The notes beneath the pieces are model-generated. The model did not search any database. It saw only the letters and a list, made by a program, of their open reading frames with translations, and was not told the DNA's origin. This document shows positions 32,730 through 44,735 of a DNA stretch of 64,000 bases, in pieces. The stretch is from NCBI GenBank assembly GCA_023101885.1, contig JALPQD010000142.1:2812121-2876120 (forward strand). Reading direction: 5' to 3'. Position numbers and translations under genes: made by a program. The stretch comes from Typhlomys cinereus. Lineage: Eukaryota; Chordata; Mammalia; Rodentia; Platacanthomyidae. How positions within the stretch are numbered: position 1 is the stretch's first letter; each line of letters starts with the position of its first letter.

Positions 32730-34280
32730 TTTTTTTTTTTTTTTGCTTAAAATAACATGTTAATTCTTTTCTTTCCTTGGTTAGTTTCATTCATGCATAC
32801 AATAGTGTGGTCATTTTCATCCTCTTCCCAAGCCCATTAACTTCTCTTAACTGCTCTAGCTCCTCCTGCTGATCCCCTTCTCCCCACTTAGTTCAGACTA
32901 TTTTTATATTTGGCTTGGCTTTGGTGTTTTGTTTGTTTTTGGTGACCTGTTTTTATGCCCATCCAATATATCTTATCCTTTAAAATTACCAGTGAAATTA
33001 TTTTCTTTTAATTATATTTTATAATTACTCATATTTAGAATGTAGAATAAATCTGATATTTATATATGAATTTTGAGTCACAGAAATATAACCATGTAAT
33101 TATTGTTCTTTTAATGAGTTTATATACAATATCGCATTGCCTGTAAAATCTTCTATTTGAATATGGGTGATTGTCCCTCCTTTCAGCATTTGTTTTATTC
33201 TGTTAGCTAATAAGTCTACTTTTACTACTTTCCCATTCCTTCTTATTGTCAATACAAATCCCTTCTGTTCCCTGCCCAGGAGGCCACAACTGTGGTATGT
33301 TCATGAGTGCAACAGCCATGTCCTGTCCAGCAGACAATGTTTCCTAGCTCACCTCCCCATCCCCCAACTCTTACATTCTTTCTGTTCACTCTCCCATGAT
33401 GTTCCCTGGGCCTTGCAGAGAGTGTAACAGATGTCCCATTTAGGCTGAGGAATCAACATTACCTTATTCTCAGGATTTCACCAGTTCAGAGTCTCTTTAT
33501 TTAACACCAGTTTCTATAGAAAAAAGCAAACATATTGAGAAGGTAGTTTAACTACATGTGCAAAATATCAGTAATAAATTCTTTGCGAGCACCTGTGATC
33601 TCCTCAGACATTAGTTTCTGACCACATACACAGTGTCAGATATTCATCCCCATTTCCTTGCATGGAAGGGCCTCATATCTAATCAGAATATGGTCGGTTA
33701 CCCCCAAACAGTATTGCCGCTATTGAATCAGTGGGAACATTGCCTGATAGGGCAGTATTTCAGCACATAGGCAGCATGACTGGCTAATACCACTGAATTT
33801 TCTCTCTCACCAGCCTGCACAGTAAAAGAAAGAAAGTTTTAATATGGTTCAAACTTATTTTTTCAGCACTCTGCATCCAAAATTATGGTGATTTCAGCAA
33901 TGATGTCTTGCCATCTGGCTTGTCAACTATGCAAGAGCAATGTCAATAGTTTTTGTTGGTATGGAAAGCTCTGGTTCTCTCTGGAAAATTCAAAGCCATA
34001 CAGAGGTATCCTGTATCTGGCACTGGGTTTCACTGAAAAATTTATGGCTTCATGAAATGGTTCTGTTCATCCATACAGGATACCTACATGCAGTCTTTTT
34101 ACACAATAAGTTAGTTTGATACACAGTTGGTTTCTAGATAACTTTATTATACACCCTGACTTTTGGTTGATCTACCCCAAAGACCTAATTTTCCCACGTG
34201 TCCCCCTGCTCAATCACATTTAAACCATTATACCACTTTTTTAAAAAATTTATTATCATTATTATTTATTCAATTGTGCA

Positions 34281-34326
<46 letters not shown>

Positions 34327-35470
34327 GAACCACGGGCGAATTTGGGAACCACCATGGACCGCTTCCACCTCCTCCTTGTTTACTCTGCCTGGGATTCACA
34401 GGCTCCGCCCTACCAGGACCAGAAACGCAGGCCGCCCCCGCTTCCGCCCGGCGTCTATACGTGGGTGGGGTCTAGGATCCGAACTCGGGACCCTTCCCCT
34501 GCAACGCAGAGGCTTAACTCCTGAGCCACCTCTCCAGCCCCCCCCCCATTATACCACTTGTATTTTGACCTTACATGAAACTACATAGTTTTATGCAACT
34601 TGTATTTTTCTGTAAGCATCAAGACTCCCCAGCCTTCATCAATTCCATTGTCCTTTCTTACTTCTTCAGCTCTACAGGTACTCTCTCCAACTTAAAGCCC
34701 AGAAATATAAAAATTTAAAGGTTAGAAACATAAAGTGTCAAAATAGATAGCATTTGTCATTCAGGGTTACTTTTCTGGGTGGATTTGGATTAACTCACTA
34801 AATACATTTTCCACTTCCTCCCATTTGATACTAAATAAAATTCTACTGTAAATACATACCACAGTTTTATTATTTATCAATTGATGGACGACTTGGCTGA
34901 TTTCATTCATACCTGTTGTGAATAGAGCAGTGTTTAGCATATCTGAGCAGGTGTCTCTGTAGAATGGTACAAACTCCTTTGGGTAAATATCGACAAGTGG
35001 TAAGGCTGGCATTTCTAATTTTAGGGTTTTAGTTTTCACAGTGACTGTTTTAACAGTTCGTATTCACAGGAACAGTGGGTTCATCTTTCCCTACATCTTC
35101 TCCAGCATTGGTTAACATTTGTTTTTTTGATGAGCTGAGATGGAATTTCAAAGTACTTTTAATCTGCCTTTCCCTTACAACTAAGGATGTTGAACACCTT
35201 TTAAATGTTTGTCAGTGTTGGTATTTCTCCTTTTATAATTTTTTTTCTACTTTTGACAGCTATCTGTTCAGATTAATAGGTCATTTTATTTGGATTGTTT
35301 GTTTTCTTGATGTCTTTCTTAGGACTTTATCTACTCTCAATAATAATCCCTAACAGATAGCAGATATTATCCTATTCTGTAAGCTGCCAGTTCTTATGAT
35401 GGAAGTTTTCCTTGCTGTACAGAAGCATTTTAATTTCATGAGTTCCCACCTGTCAATCATTGACTTCTAC
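32730..35470 (-). mobile_element. Older Lx-like LINE-1 fragment, split by a SINE
   Basis: A poly(T) run at about 32730-32744 is the reverse of the poly(A) tail. The minus strand then holds a long 3' UTR typical of old rodent L1s (plus-strand landmarks 'ggtcggttacccccaaacag', 'ctattgaatcagtgggaaca') and a decayed ORF2 C-terminus from about 34760 to 35470 ('gtgaatagagcagtgttta', 'cttctccagcattggttaac', 'tgctgtacagaagcatttta'). It is much more diverged than the L1 at 21-27 kb. A young SINE sits inside it at 34239-34545. Confidence 0.65.
34239..34545 (-). mobile_element. tRNA-derived SINE (B2 superfamily), young, nested in L1
   Basis: Same family as 12047-12322 and 14343-14638, with the Pol III head at the right end, GGTTCCCAAATTCGCCCGTG in the body, a (TG)n run at 34287-34322 on the plus strand and a T-rich left end. 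A perfect 14-bp duplication CCATTATACCACTT lies at 34225-34238 and 34546-34559. It interrupts the Lx-like L1, so it is the younger insertion. Confidence 0.92.
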
Positions 35471-37059
35471 CTGTATTTGTAAATGCACATGACACACAAG
35501 TTAATGTAAATTTAAAAACCTTAGCTGAAGGACTTATATGTCATAATGATAGATTTATAATCAAGTATGTATAATAACAATATATTTGCCTAAATCTAGA
35601 TGACTTGATTGATGGATAAAAATTATACTGAAAAGTATATGACAATTGATCTTTGCAAAAGATCACAAAGTATTTTGAGATTATAGTATATGTCTTTTTC
35701 ATTTTACAATTTTCATGTGTATGTGGACATGAGACGGACCTATAACCATATTTGGGTGAGCTTGGTCTTACTGTATGTGTGGGTGCATGTGCATGTGTTT
35801 GCATGTGGGTATATGTGTGCATGGATACAGAGGTATAAGAATTATATCAGTGATACCCTAGATTGCTTTTCTACCTCATTCTTTAGAAACAAGGTTCCAA
35901 AATAAACCCAGAACTTGCAGGTAAGGTGAAGCTGGCTAGCATGCTGTCTCTTCTGGAATCGTAGGTAGGCTGCCATGTTCACCTTTTTTAAACTTTATCT
36001 ACTCTCAATATGAATACTTTTTGAATTTGGATAATAATTTTGTTCTGGGAATCCAAATTTCTGTTATTTTGCTTGCAAAGGAAGTACCTTCAAGATGTAA
36101 TGGCAGATGATATTTGGTTCCATCATCTTACAGTTAATATGGACAGGATTTATAGAAAACTAAAGCATGAAATAAAAAATATAAAACACAAGAGACAAAA
36201 GTAAACATTAATGAATTCTTCTAATATAAACAGTATAAAGATTTATGTTGACAAAGAAAAAGTTTGTATGAAACACTTTATTTTAAAGTATTTATTTTTT
36301 ATTGCTTATTTACTTATTTATTACTTTAAATTGAGAAAGTGTCACTCTATACATACCAGACTGGCCTCTAAGTCATGATATCAAGCTTGTGCCAGCTGTC
36401 TGGTTTCATATGGTGAACAAAGCATTCTCTGAAGCTTTGCTTCATACCTCTTCAGTGTAAGAAAAGAATATCAGAATAAAAGAAAAATAGGTAGAAACAG
36501 ATTGAACAGAAAAAATGACATTCAAGTTTTAAATGTAATTGGAATAATAAAGTGTGTTCCAATGAATTTTTAAAGTATTATACATAAGTAAGTCATTTAT
36601 CATGTACATTATGCAGAATTTTACAGTCTTTTTCACAGCAATTTTAAACATTTAAAGCATTTCACTCACTGAGAGACTACTGGCAATCTCTTGATTACCC
36701 GAGACCATATTGCTTCCAACATGACTGTTTTTTTTGATAGTTCTAGTAGGGGAAATAAAGTATAAAATGATACCTATTAGCTCCTGCAAAAAATGATATT
36801 TTCTCTTTTTTTCCTAGAGATAAGTTCATGGTGCACTCAGTGACATGTAATGTTGACATTGCAAGCATTGCTCTATAAGAGAGAAGAATATATAATATAT
36901 GACACTAGAGATGATATACCTAAATAATACTGCCAGTATTTTAAAATGGACATTTTGATATTCCTTTTTTTTCCAAAAATGTTTTATTTACTTATGTGAG
37001 AGGAAAGGACAGATATAACAGCAATAGTTACACCACAGGTCATATGTGTGTGTCCCTGT
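35471..37059. other. AT-rich DNA, no gene seen
   Basis: Contains weak SINE-like traces: TG-rich B4-like sequence near 35760-35910 and a short B1-like trace at 36340-36415 ('ccagactggcctctaagtca', reverse of B1). No coding sequence was found. Confidence 0.4.
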
Positions 37060-37215
37060 GTGTGTGTGTGTTAGTAAATGTGTGTGGATATTAGAGGATA
37101 TTTTTCAGAAATAATTTCTTTCCCTTCATTTTGTGGGCTTTCAGGGACCAAACTCAGGTCTCCAGGTATGTGTACAAGTGTTGTTTCCCATCCAGCCATA
37201 CTACCAGCCCTTTGT
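37060..37215 (-). mobile_element. Degenerate tRNA-derived SINE
   Basis: TG-rich left part, then 'gaccaaactcaggtctccag ... catccagccatactaccagc' on the plus strand: the reverse of a tRNA-type head with a recognisable B-box region (GACCTGAGTTTGGTC). Confidence 0.55.
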
Positions 37216-37557
37216 AAATTTTTTAATGAAACTTTGTCTAATGTTCTAGAGTATGAATAAGAAAAAAATGAGAATTCCTAAAATTAAATAATGGAATAGA
37301 TATGTTTCTCTTTTATTTTTTGTGCAAAATACACAGCTAAAGTGCCAAAATAAGAAAACTCTGAAAAGTGGCAAAAAGAAAAGAGACAGAAGAGATGTAA
37401 GAGTTGGCACCAGTGGACTAAGTCAAATTTTGTTTTTACCTTTTGTGTCCTATAGCAGTTATTGGAGAAACAGGACTTTCATATGTCAAAATTTTCAAAC
37501 TGAAAAAAGCTGCCCCCCAAATCCTGATAACTTTATGAATAAATAAAATGTATTCTG

Positions 37558-37756
37558 GACTGGGGAGATAGCTCAAGGGTTAAGTGTTTGCCTCATAAGC
37601 AAAAAGATCTGTATTTAGATCACACATCCTACCTAAAAATCCTGGGTGAAAATGATAGTGGCTTGTACTTCCAGCCTTGGAAGACAGAACCTGGGAAACC
37701 ACAGAGCAAAACAATCAGAAGGCAGAGAAATCCAAGGGCACACGCAATGCTTTCTT

Positions 37757-37792
<36 letters not shown>

Positions 37793-37806
37793 GCGCGCGC
37801 GCATGC
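37558..37806 (+). mobile_element. tRNA-derived SINE with (CA)n tail
   Basis: The head ACTGGGGAGATAGCTCAAGG (A box) is followed by 'ctgtatttagatcacacatc' and a 'gccttggaagacagaacctg' block also seen at 17336-17505. It ends in a (CA)n/(CG)n run at 37763-37806. No clear target-site duplication. The 126-codon frame at 37588-37968 reads through it and is not a gene. Confidence 0.65.
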
Positions 37807-39489
37807 ACACAAACAATGGATTCTTCGAAGCATTGGTGTTTTAAGAAAATATCTATTTTATTCTACATAAATATTACACACAACAAGAACATTCCAAGGG
37901 CAAGGCCAGGTGGAGCACTTTGGTTTCCATTGTCACCAGTAAACAGATTACTCATCCTGTTTCCATAACTGTTACAGAAGAGATAATGTGGGGTTAAAAC
38001 CTCATTAACATGGTAACATGGTTTCTCTCCACTCTATGCTTGGGGTATAAAGAGGAGAGAATGGACTTCAACCCCACTCCTAAAGGCTGAGGCTGTCCTC
38101 ATCCTTCTTTAGATTAGAGAATTAAGAATTCCATCCTCACTTCTATGTCAATGGTGACAACATGGGGAGAAAGTAACGAAGCTAGTTGTGACAAGCATGG
38201 GCCCAATCCTCAAGAATGAGGTTGCAATTATCTTGGAAGTAACTAACCACATATCCAGAGTAATTAGGGTCAGAGCCTGGAGTGAATAAGCTCTAATAAG
38301 ATAGATTTTTCTCCCCATCTTCAACAGACTTATTACACAGACAAGGAGTAAAAAGAGAAAGATTTACTTAATCTCACTGGCAAGCACAAAAGGTCCTCAA
38401 ATTGGCCTCTTGGCAAGAAATTTAGATTTAAAGAAAAGCAAAAGGAATGAATAACCAAACAGTTCTAGTCAAGGCATGGTCTAGTTCATCACTGACCCAT
38501 TATTGTTTTGGTTTTAATCTGTCCTTCAAGATAATATGATAAAATTGTTTGGTGATAATTAGCTAGATACTTTATAAAGATGAAAATATAAAAAAATTAA
38601 AACATTAAGTAATCAAAGAAATAAGCATAGGTACATAAATCAAGAAGAATTTATAGTCCTGAAAAATGCAATACAGTAAAAGTTAGAAAAACCTCAGAGA
38701 ATGTGCTCAGAAGGGGGATTAAAAACATACTTTTGGTAAATAATACAGACGATAACTCTTCACCTCCCTCTAGCAGGAAAAGGTCAGGTGGACATCAACT
38801 TTCAGTCTCATCAGCGACCTTGATGGTAAAACAGCAGGAATCGCATAATCTCATTGAGATTGTCAAAGTGAGAGTAGAGTAGTTTTCCTTCTAATCTCTG
38901 TTTTAAACTCTGACTGTAGAAGAAAAAAGAATGAAGCCATGACCCTCTAAATGTCTGTAGAGAAAGTACATGAAGGAATTATATTGTAATAGGGAGGATG
39001 AGGAGTATCAGGTATTTTATGGGATTTTAGGAATCAGAGTCAAATCTCTACATTGTGAGCAGGCCTCTTTCAGGCTGAGCTAGCTGAGCCTGGTTGGCCC
39101 CAGTTGATACAATCCTAATATGGGTATCTCCTTTACCTTCAGAAGAAGATAATTTAGTTCATGTTGTGAAACAATGGCATTCATAATAGCTTCCCAGAAG
39201 ACTGAAAAAAATGAATCATGTGAAATTGTTAGTATTAATTATTAACCTGACACCCAAATGGTAAGATTCTGGGCATACCTGAGAAAAATTCTGTAGAGTT
39301 TAGTAGACTTTTTTGCAAGACTATAGGAAATTATTGTGATTATTTTTTTGAGGTGAGAAAACTGCCCACCCCCATTGTGTGTGGCATTATTCTTTATAAA
39401 AGGAAAGCAAATTCAACACTACCAAACTGGAAAGCCGATACACAAGCACACAATGGGCCTTTTCCTCAGTGTTTGTTTTTATGTGACGT
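37807..39489. other. Single-copy DNA, no gene seen
   Basis: No coding frame or clear repeat. A GGGGTATAAAGAGG sequence near 38042 is TATA-like but has no other promoter or LTR features around it. Confidence 0.45.
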
Positions 39490-39640
39490 AATCAATTCCC
39501 TTGGTTGTCAATATTACGACTCTCCTACCATGAGGGGCTATAACCAAGAGTTGTGAGCTGAATATCAGCCCTTTCGCCCCCTCTATTGCTTGGGTTAGCA
39601 TCTGGTTTCATAACAGAGTTATAAAACTACAAATCTCAAG
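39490..39640 (+). repeat. Possible LTR 3'-end remnant
   Basis: 'agttgtgagctgaatatcag ... tgcttgggttagcatctggt ... cataacagagttataaaact' resembles the 3' end of rodent MaLR/ERVL LTRs. Short and diverged. Confidence 0.3.
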
Positions 39641-40010
39641 GAAATGAAAGACTTTTACAATGAAAAATTACAGTATCAAATAAAGAAATAGAAGCCACTA
39701 GAAAATGGTAAGATTTTCCTGGTTGTGTATAAACAAACTGCCTATAGGGTTATACTACCAATGCAAACCACAGATTCAGTGGAATCCCCATCAAAAGTTC
39801 AATGTTACTCTGAACAGAAATAAACAGAAATAAATAGAAAAATAATCCTAGAAGTCATATGGAAGTTTAAAAGACCCCAGAAAATGCAAACAATTCTAAG
39901 CATAAAGAAAAATGCTAACGTGTGACCATGCTTTCAACTTAAACTATAGAAATGCATTAGCACAAATAACATTACCAGCATTCAAACAAGTATAAATCAA
40001 GGAGATGCCT
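39641..40010 (+). mobile_element. Old L1 ORF2 relic
   Basis: 'gaaatgaaagacttttacaa', 'attcagtggaatccccatca' and 'atggaagtttaaaagacccc' follow the order of L1 ORF2 codons between [12 protein letters not shown] sequence and the RPETIK region. Diverged, no long open frame, and both ends are unclear. Confidence 0.5.
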
Positions 40011-40264
40011 GAGAATATCTGAACCTCACAACCATATAATGTAGCTTTTAGTAACAATCACAGTTAACATTTTTCTACATTTATTCACATATGTTGTTAC
40101 TTATTTTGCAGAAATATGTAATTCCAAGTATAAGTATTTCTAGACTTCTCTCTTAAAATATACACCAAATGGAAATCTTTAGTATGATTCTTGTAAGTTA
40201 TGCTTAAATTTCCATGAAGACTTGCTACAAAAAGAAACTTAAAGAAATGATATTTAGGGTCATG

Positions 40265-40545
40265 AGAGACTACATCATGCACAAGCAGTTAAGACTGGAA
40301 ATTTGGGAAACACATACCTGAACCACCAGCATAGAGTGGCTTGGAGCCAGAAGGATCCCTGGAATTTGCTGGCTTCCAGCCTAGCAGAGAAAATGCAAGC
40401 TTTAGGTTCACCAAGAGACCCTGTCTCAAAGGTATAATAAGTGATAGAAGATGATGGCCAATGACTTCTTCTGATTTCCATGTGCATACACTATACTCAT
40501 ATACACACATTCACCTCACATACATACATACAAACAAAAGAATTG
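40265..40545 (+). mobile_element. RSINE1/B4-like SINE, old
   Basis: Landmarks in order: 'aaggatccctggaatttgct', 'ctttaggttcaccaagagac', 'cctgtctcaaaggtataata' and a CA-rich end with 'atgtgcatacac'. This is the forward order of rodent RSINE1/B4 elements. The frames of 70-73 codons on the other strand are shadows. Confidence 0.6.
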
Positions 40546-41034
40546 AAGTTTTAGTGAGTAGATGAGTCAGACATACATTCAATTACATATTGTAAGAAAT
40601 TAAACGCATTTGTATGTTATGCTTATGTATGTTCACATGGATGGATATATGTTATTAAATTAGTAATTATAATTTGTTAGTGTGTTTACCAGAGTATATG
40701 ATCTAGTAATTTCTTATTAAATGATACATAATTTTTATGAAATGGATTTCTAATATTTCATCTAAGTATTTCTCAATTGGTCATGGTCAGTTTACACTAA
40801 CAGATGATAAATGCCCTCCTTATTACCATCACTAATATATAGTGACTGAATCCTCAAAGAGATCTTGAATTTTGTATGAAGTCAGAAAGGTTTTCATGTA
40901 TGAAAATCATAAAATATGTTTCCATATATGCTGGTTTCAGAAAACCTGCCATCCAAGTACCATGTTTTTAAGTAGAATTTAAAGGTTTAAAATTAGAGGA
41001 AAAATGGTCTTATTTTTTGCCAGTAACAGTCATT
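40546..41034. other. AT-rich DNA, no gene seen
   Basis: No features recognised. Confidence 0.5.
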
Positions 41035-41400
41035 TTAAAATACAGTCATGTAGGTAGCTATTATTACACCCATAGAATGGAAACTTTCCATGGAAACCAT
41101 TGGGCCTAAAGCTGGATGAGTGAAGGGAAATACACATATCAGTGGAGTGGTCTGAAGAGTGGTAAATTGATATACCATGGAAGCCTCAGCTCCCACAGGA
41201 GTAGACAAGGCAGAGTGAACCCTGGGGTCCATAGAAACACACAGGCAGGCAGAAGGATGGGAGGGGTTGGGAGGGAATGGTGAAGGGAAGGGAGAGGATG
41301 GAAGGGAGGGGGAGAGAGTGAAAATGGGAGAAATACTCAATATGCTTGTAAAAGTAAAAAATAAGATAAAATAAATTAGAATTGAAAAAATCAGAATGAA
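41035..41400 (+). mobile_element. L1-type 3'-UTR fragment, second lineage (copy 1)
   Basis: Shares an ordered set of blocks with 46086-46405: 'acccatagaatggaaact', 'ccacaggagtagacaaggc', 'ggggtccatagaaacacac', a GGGAGGG-rich purine tract, then 'atatgcttgtaaaagtaaaaa' and an A-rich tail. The layout (body, G-rich polypurine tract, A-rich tail) is that of a mammalian L1 3' UTR, but the sequence differs from the family at 21, 30 and 61 kb. Confidence 0.62.
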
Positions 41401-44359
41401 AAAAATATATTCACATGCACTTATTTTTCCGTCTCTTATAACAATAAAATATAAAATACAAATTTTTTCTAGTTCTCAAATATGTATTTTGGTGATTTCT
41501 GGGTAGGAAAACAATTTGGATTAAACTTATGAAAAGATATACTGGAACAAAAATTAGAATGCTTGATGTAAAGTTAAAAAAATCTAAAACTGCCTTACCA
41601 GAACACTTAAATTTTTGAGAAATAAATGCATGTGATTGAACTGGAGAACGACTTCATTGACTGGGGCAGAGAAAGAGATCAATGCTAAGGCCTTTATCAC
41701 TCTCATGCTGCTTCTTGGGTATTCTGTGCCCCACTCAAGAAATATATCTAATTAAGGGAAGTTTTCTTTAATGATTTCCTTTAGGATCACAATTAGTAGA
41801 GACCAGTGGGAAACAGTGGTTTCTGATGAAGGTCCTTTAATTTAACCAACCTTCCCAATTTTGGGAACTAAAGAAAGTTTTATGGAAAAGGCACATTACA
41901 TATCCTAATGAATCAGTTCCACTTAGAGGTATATTTTTCGTTTGAAATATTTTTTGTGTCTGTATATTAAATATTGAGTTTCTAACTACGTCCTTTCATG
42001 AAAGTACTGTAAAATTTTCTTTTAACTTATAACAGATGCCAGTGGTCTCAAATGGCCAATTTGAAAATGAATGATTACCTTGTAAACTATTGCTCATTTC
42101 TCAATGATTTTTAACAAATAATTATGCAGACTGCTTTTTATATGAAAAGCAATCGATATTGACTCTAGTGGCAGCGGTATTATAAAAACTTTCCTCATAT
42201 TCATATTCTTTGCATTCTACTTTTGATCAAGGTGGACTAAATATTCTGACATGCTTCTACCCAGGAGTATGACAAAAAAGATGGTGCGGGATGCCAAATC
42301 AGAAATTAGGTTCTTCATGTCAGCATGTACACTTGGAATTTTCTTAGACTGTGTACATGAGAATAAGCTACATGGTCAAAGAACTCACAACATCCTTTAG
42401 CTGAGGTCTGTTAGAAAGTTCATTCTTTTCACAGCCTGCAAGATGCAAATTCTGGAATCATCCGCATGAGTGAGAGAGCTGGAAATTTGATACTTCAAAG
42501 ACTGGAAGTCATTCTGAAAATGACTGGGATTTTCAACAGTTTTACTGTAGCCTTCAGGATTGAGAAAGAGGAAGAAGAAATTTGGTCCTGGATTCACGAT
42601 CCATGGAAACCGTACTGTTTTAAGCAATTAAAATCCATGGTGAAATCGCTAAGTAGTAGAATATAACAAACATGCCTTTACATAACACTGTTCCAGCCTT
42701 GAAGCTAGTAACCAAATACTTCTCAGAAGCACTCAGATGCTTACTTAGAACAGGATGGATCTGCTAGCAAAGCACATCACAAAGTGGATGATTTAGAAAT
42801 GCTAAATGATTATTTCTTACTGTTACTGAGGCCAGGAGTGCATAACTGAGTCACACAGGTCATTGGTGACTGGGGATCTGTTGAAGACTTTCTCCCTCCT
42901 ACACAATGCCTTCTCTCTGCACCTCACAGAAGCTTTCTCTGCCTCTTTCATAAGAGATCTAACCTAATTCTTGAGGCTCTGCTGGTTAAATCTGGCAAAC
43001 TTTCAAAGATCCCAGCCCTTAACACTGTCACATTTCAATATTTAATCTTTAGGGGACATAGATATTGTACCTGTGCAGATAATATTTTAAATTGGTTGAA
43101 ATATGTTTTAGGGTAAAAAACACGATTTTAATTTATGATCTAACAATAACATATTTCGTTCTACTGTTAGGTGAATTATCCTGTAAGTTTTCATTAGATC
43201 ACATCAAGTAATAATGCTATTTGGGGCTATTCCACCTTTGATATATTCTGTCGTTGAATTACCAATTATTGAGAGATTGGTGTCAGACTATCAGCTATGA
43301 ATGGTTTTCTCTATCTCACATGCCAGTCACTCTCTGCCATTCATAGTATGATATTCTGTTTTCATGTTCAAAGGCACTCGATAATGTTACATATTTTAAA
43401 GAAATCGTACCTCTTGTTTTCTTTATTATCAATACATTTTTCTGAAATCAATCTATTAACCTTGTTATGAGCAGTGCTAGTGTTGTTCTAGTATTTTTGT
43501 CACTGGAAAAACCATGAAAATACACAAAAAAGGCCATGCGCAAGGCAATAGGGGAAATATTCAGAGGACACAAACCCAGACAACATGTTGACCTTGGGTT
43601 TCAGAATGTCATAGCCAATGAGAAAATAAATTTATTGCATTTAAGGCTCACATTAGTAGATATTTATTATACCTTTCTTAACAAACACTGTTTTTAGGCA
43701 CTGTAGCTTTCTTGAAAAGAAATACAAATATTATTACCCAAATTAAGATGTTGAGTAATTCAAGTTTCTTTCAATACTTTTGCTACTTATAACTGATACA
43801 GTATTCGTTTCCCAACTTTTAAGCTTTTTTATACTATTACAAGTCATTTGTGACAGGCAAATGTTTTAAACAAAATGTGGAATCTGTAAGTTTTAACATT
43901 GCTTTCCAAATTAAACCCTTATGTCACCTTTTAAAGTGAACTACATCTTGTACCTTGAACCGTTTTTGCTATTTTTATATCCTAAAACCTCATTTTTATT
44001 TTTATTCATTGTCATGTCATGGAAGCATGATCTATAGAGTATTTTCTATTTTAGAAATTTTGTAATTTTATTATTTTCCTTAAAATTTCAAAAACATGGA
44101 TGACTTCCAATAGCTTCTACCTCTCAGGTTTCCAACTCCCACCCAGAATTTCCCATCAACACATTCTCTCCCATCTTCAGGTTTTTCCTTCCCCTTCTCT
44201 TCCCCACTCTCAAATGCAGCTGTAATACAATTAATATAAGAAATACATGAAAAATAAGAGAAAAAACTTTCCGGCTGTAAATAGCTATTATGATTAAGTT
44301 TCTATCTCCACCTAAGAACCCATGATAAAGCTTAAGAAAGGCAGTGTGTCAATTTCCTT
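41401..44359. other. AT-rich single-copy DNA, no gene seen
   Basis: About 3 kb without a recognised repeat, RNA gene or protein-like frame. The opposed 66- and 76-codon frames near 42400-42670 have no identifiable features. Confidence 0.5.
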
Positions 44360-44640
44360 TACAATTGTGAATAATGTACAAGTATATGGAGCTCAGACCA
44401 TGTGAGACCATCCACAACCATGAGTATATGCATAGAGTCAGCAGTGGGAGCTGGACTACAGGAGGTCATGCACGCCTCAAACTCATGGACCGCTGTGAAA
44501 TTGACTGAGCTCATGAATCCTGTCCCATGTGAAGTTGTCCACGGGATGTAACCATGCAGATCGTCCAAGTCATGAGTACAGGGAACACAGTCCAAGGCTT
44601 TCCATGCTGCTAGCATGGATGTTTAAATTTAGGGGATTGG
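44360..44640. other. CATG-rich segment of unknown origin
   Basis: More GC-rich than its surroundings, with imperfect internal repetition of blocks like 'ccatgtga ... gtccac ... catgagta'. An 85-codon minus-strand frame covers 44359-44616 without recognisable features. It may be a degenerate tandem array or a diverged mobile element. Confidence 0.3.
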
Positions 44641-44721
44641 CATGGAGTGTGATTTTTCAGGCTGCTAATTATTGAAATTTTCCCAGGTCAGAATATTGGG
44701 TATAGGCACGGGCTCTCATCT

Positions 44722-44735
44722 CTGCCACCTACTGA
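44722..44735 (-). promoter_or_regulatory. CTCF-type binding motif, reverse orientation
   Basis: On the minus strand TCAGTAGGTGGCAG fits the core consensus CCASYAGRKGGCRS at 13 of 14 positions. It is oriented towards the motif at 8097, so the pair is convergent. Confidence 0.4.

Noticed and set aside
37588..37968. 126-codon frame with an ATG
   Set aside because: Runs through a SINE, including its (CA)n tail as a Thr/His run, into unrelated flank.
38000..38110. TATA-like GGGGTATAAAGAGG as a gene promoter
   Set aside because: No CpG enrichment, no downstream coding frame and no other core-promoter elements.
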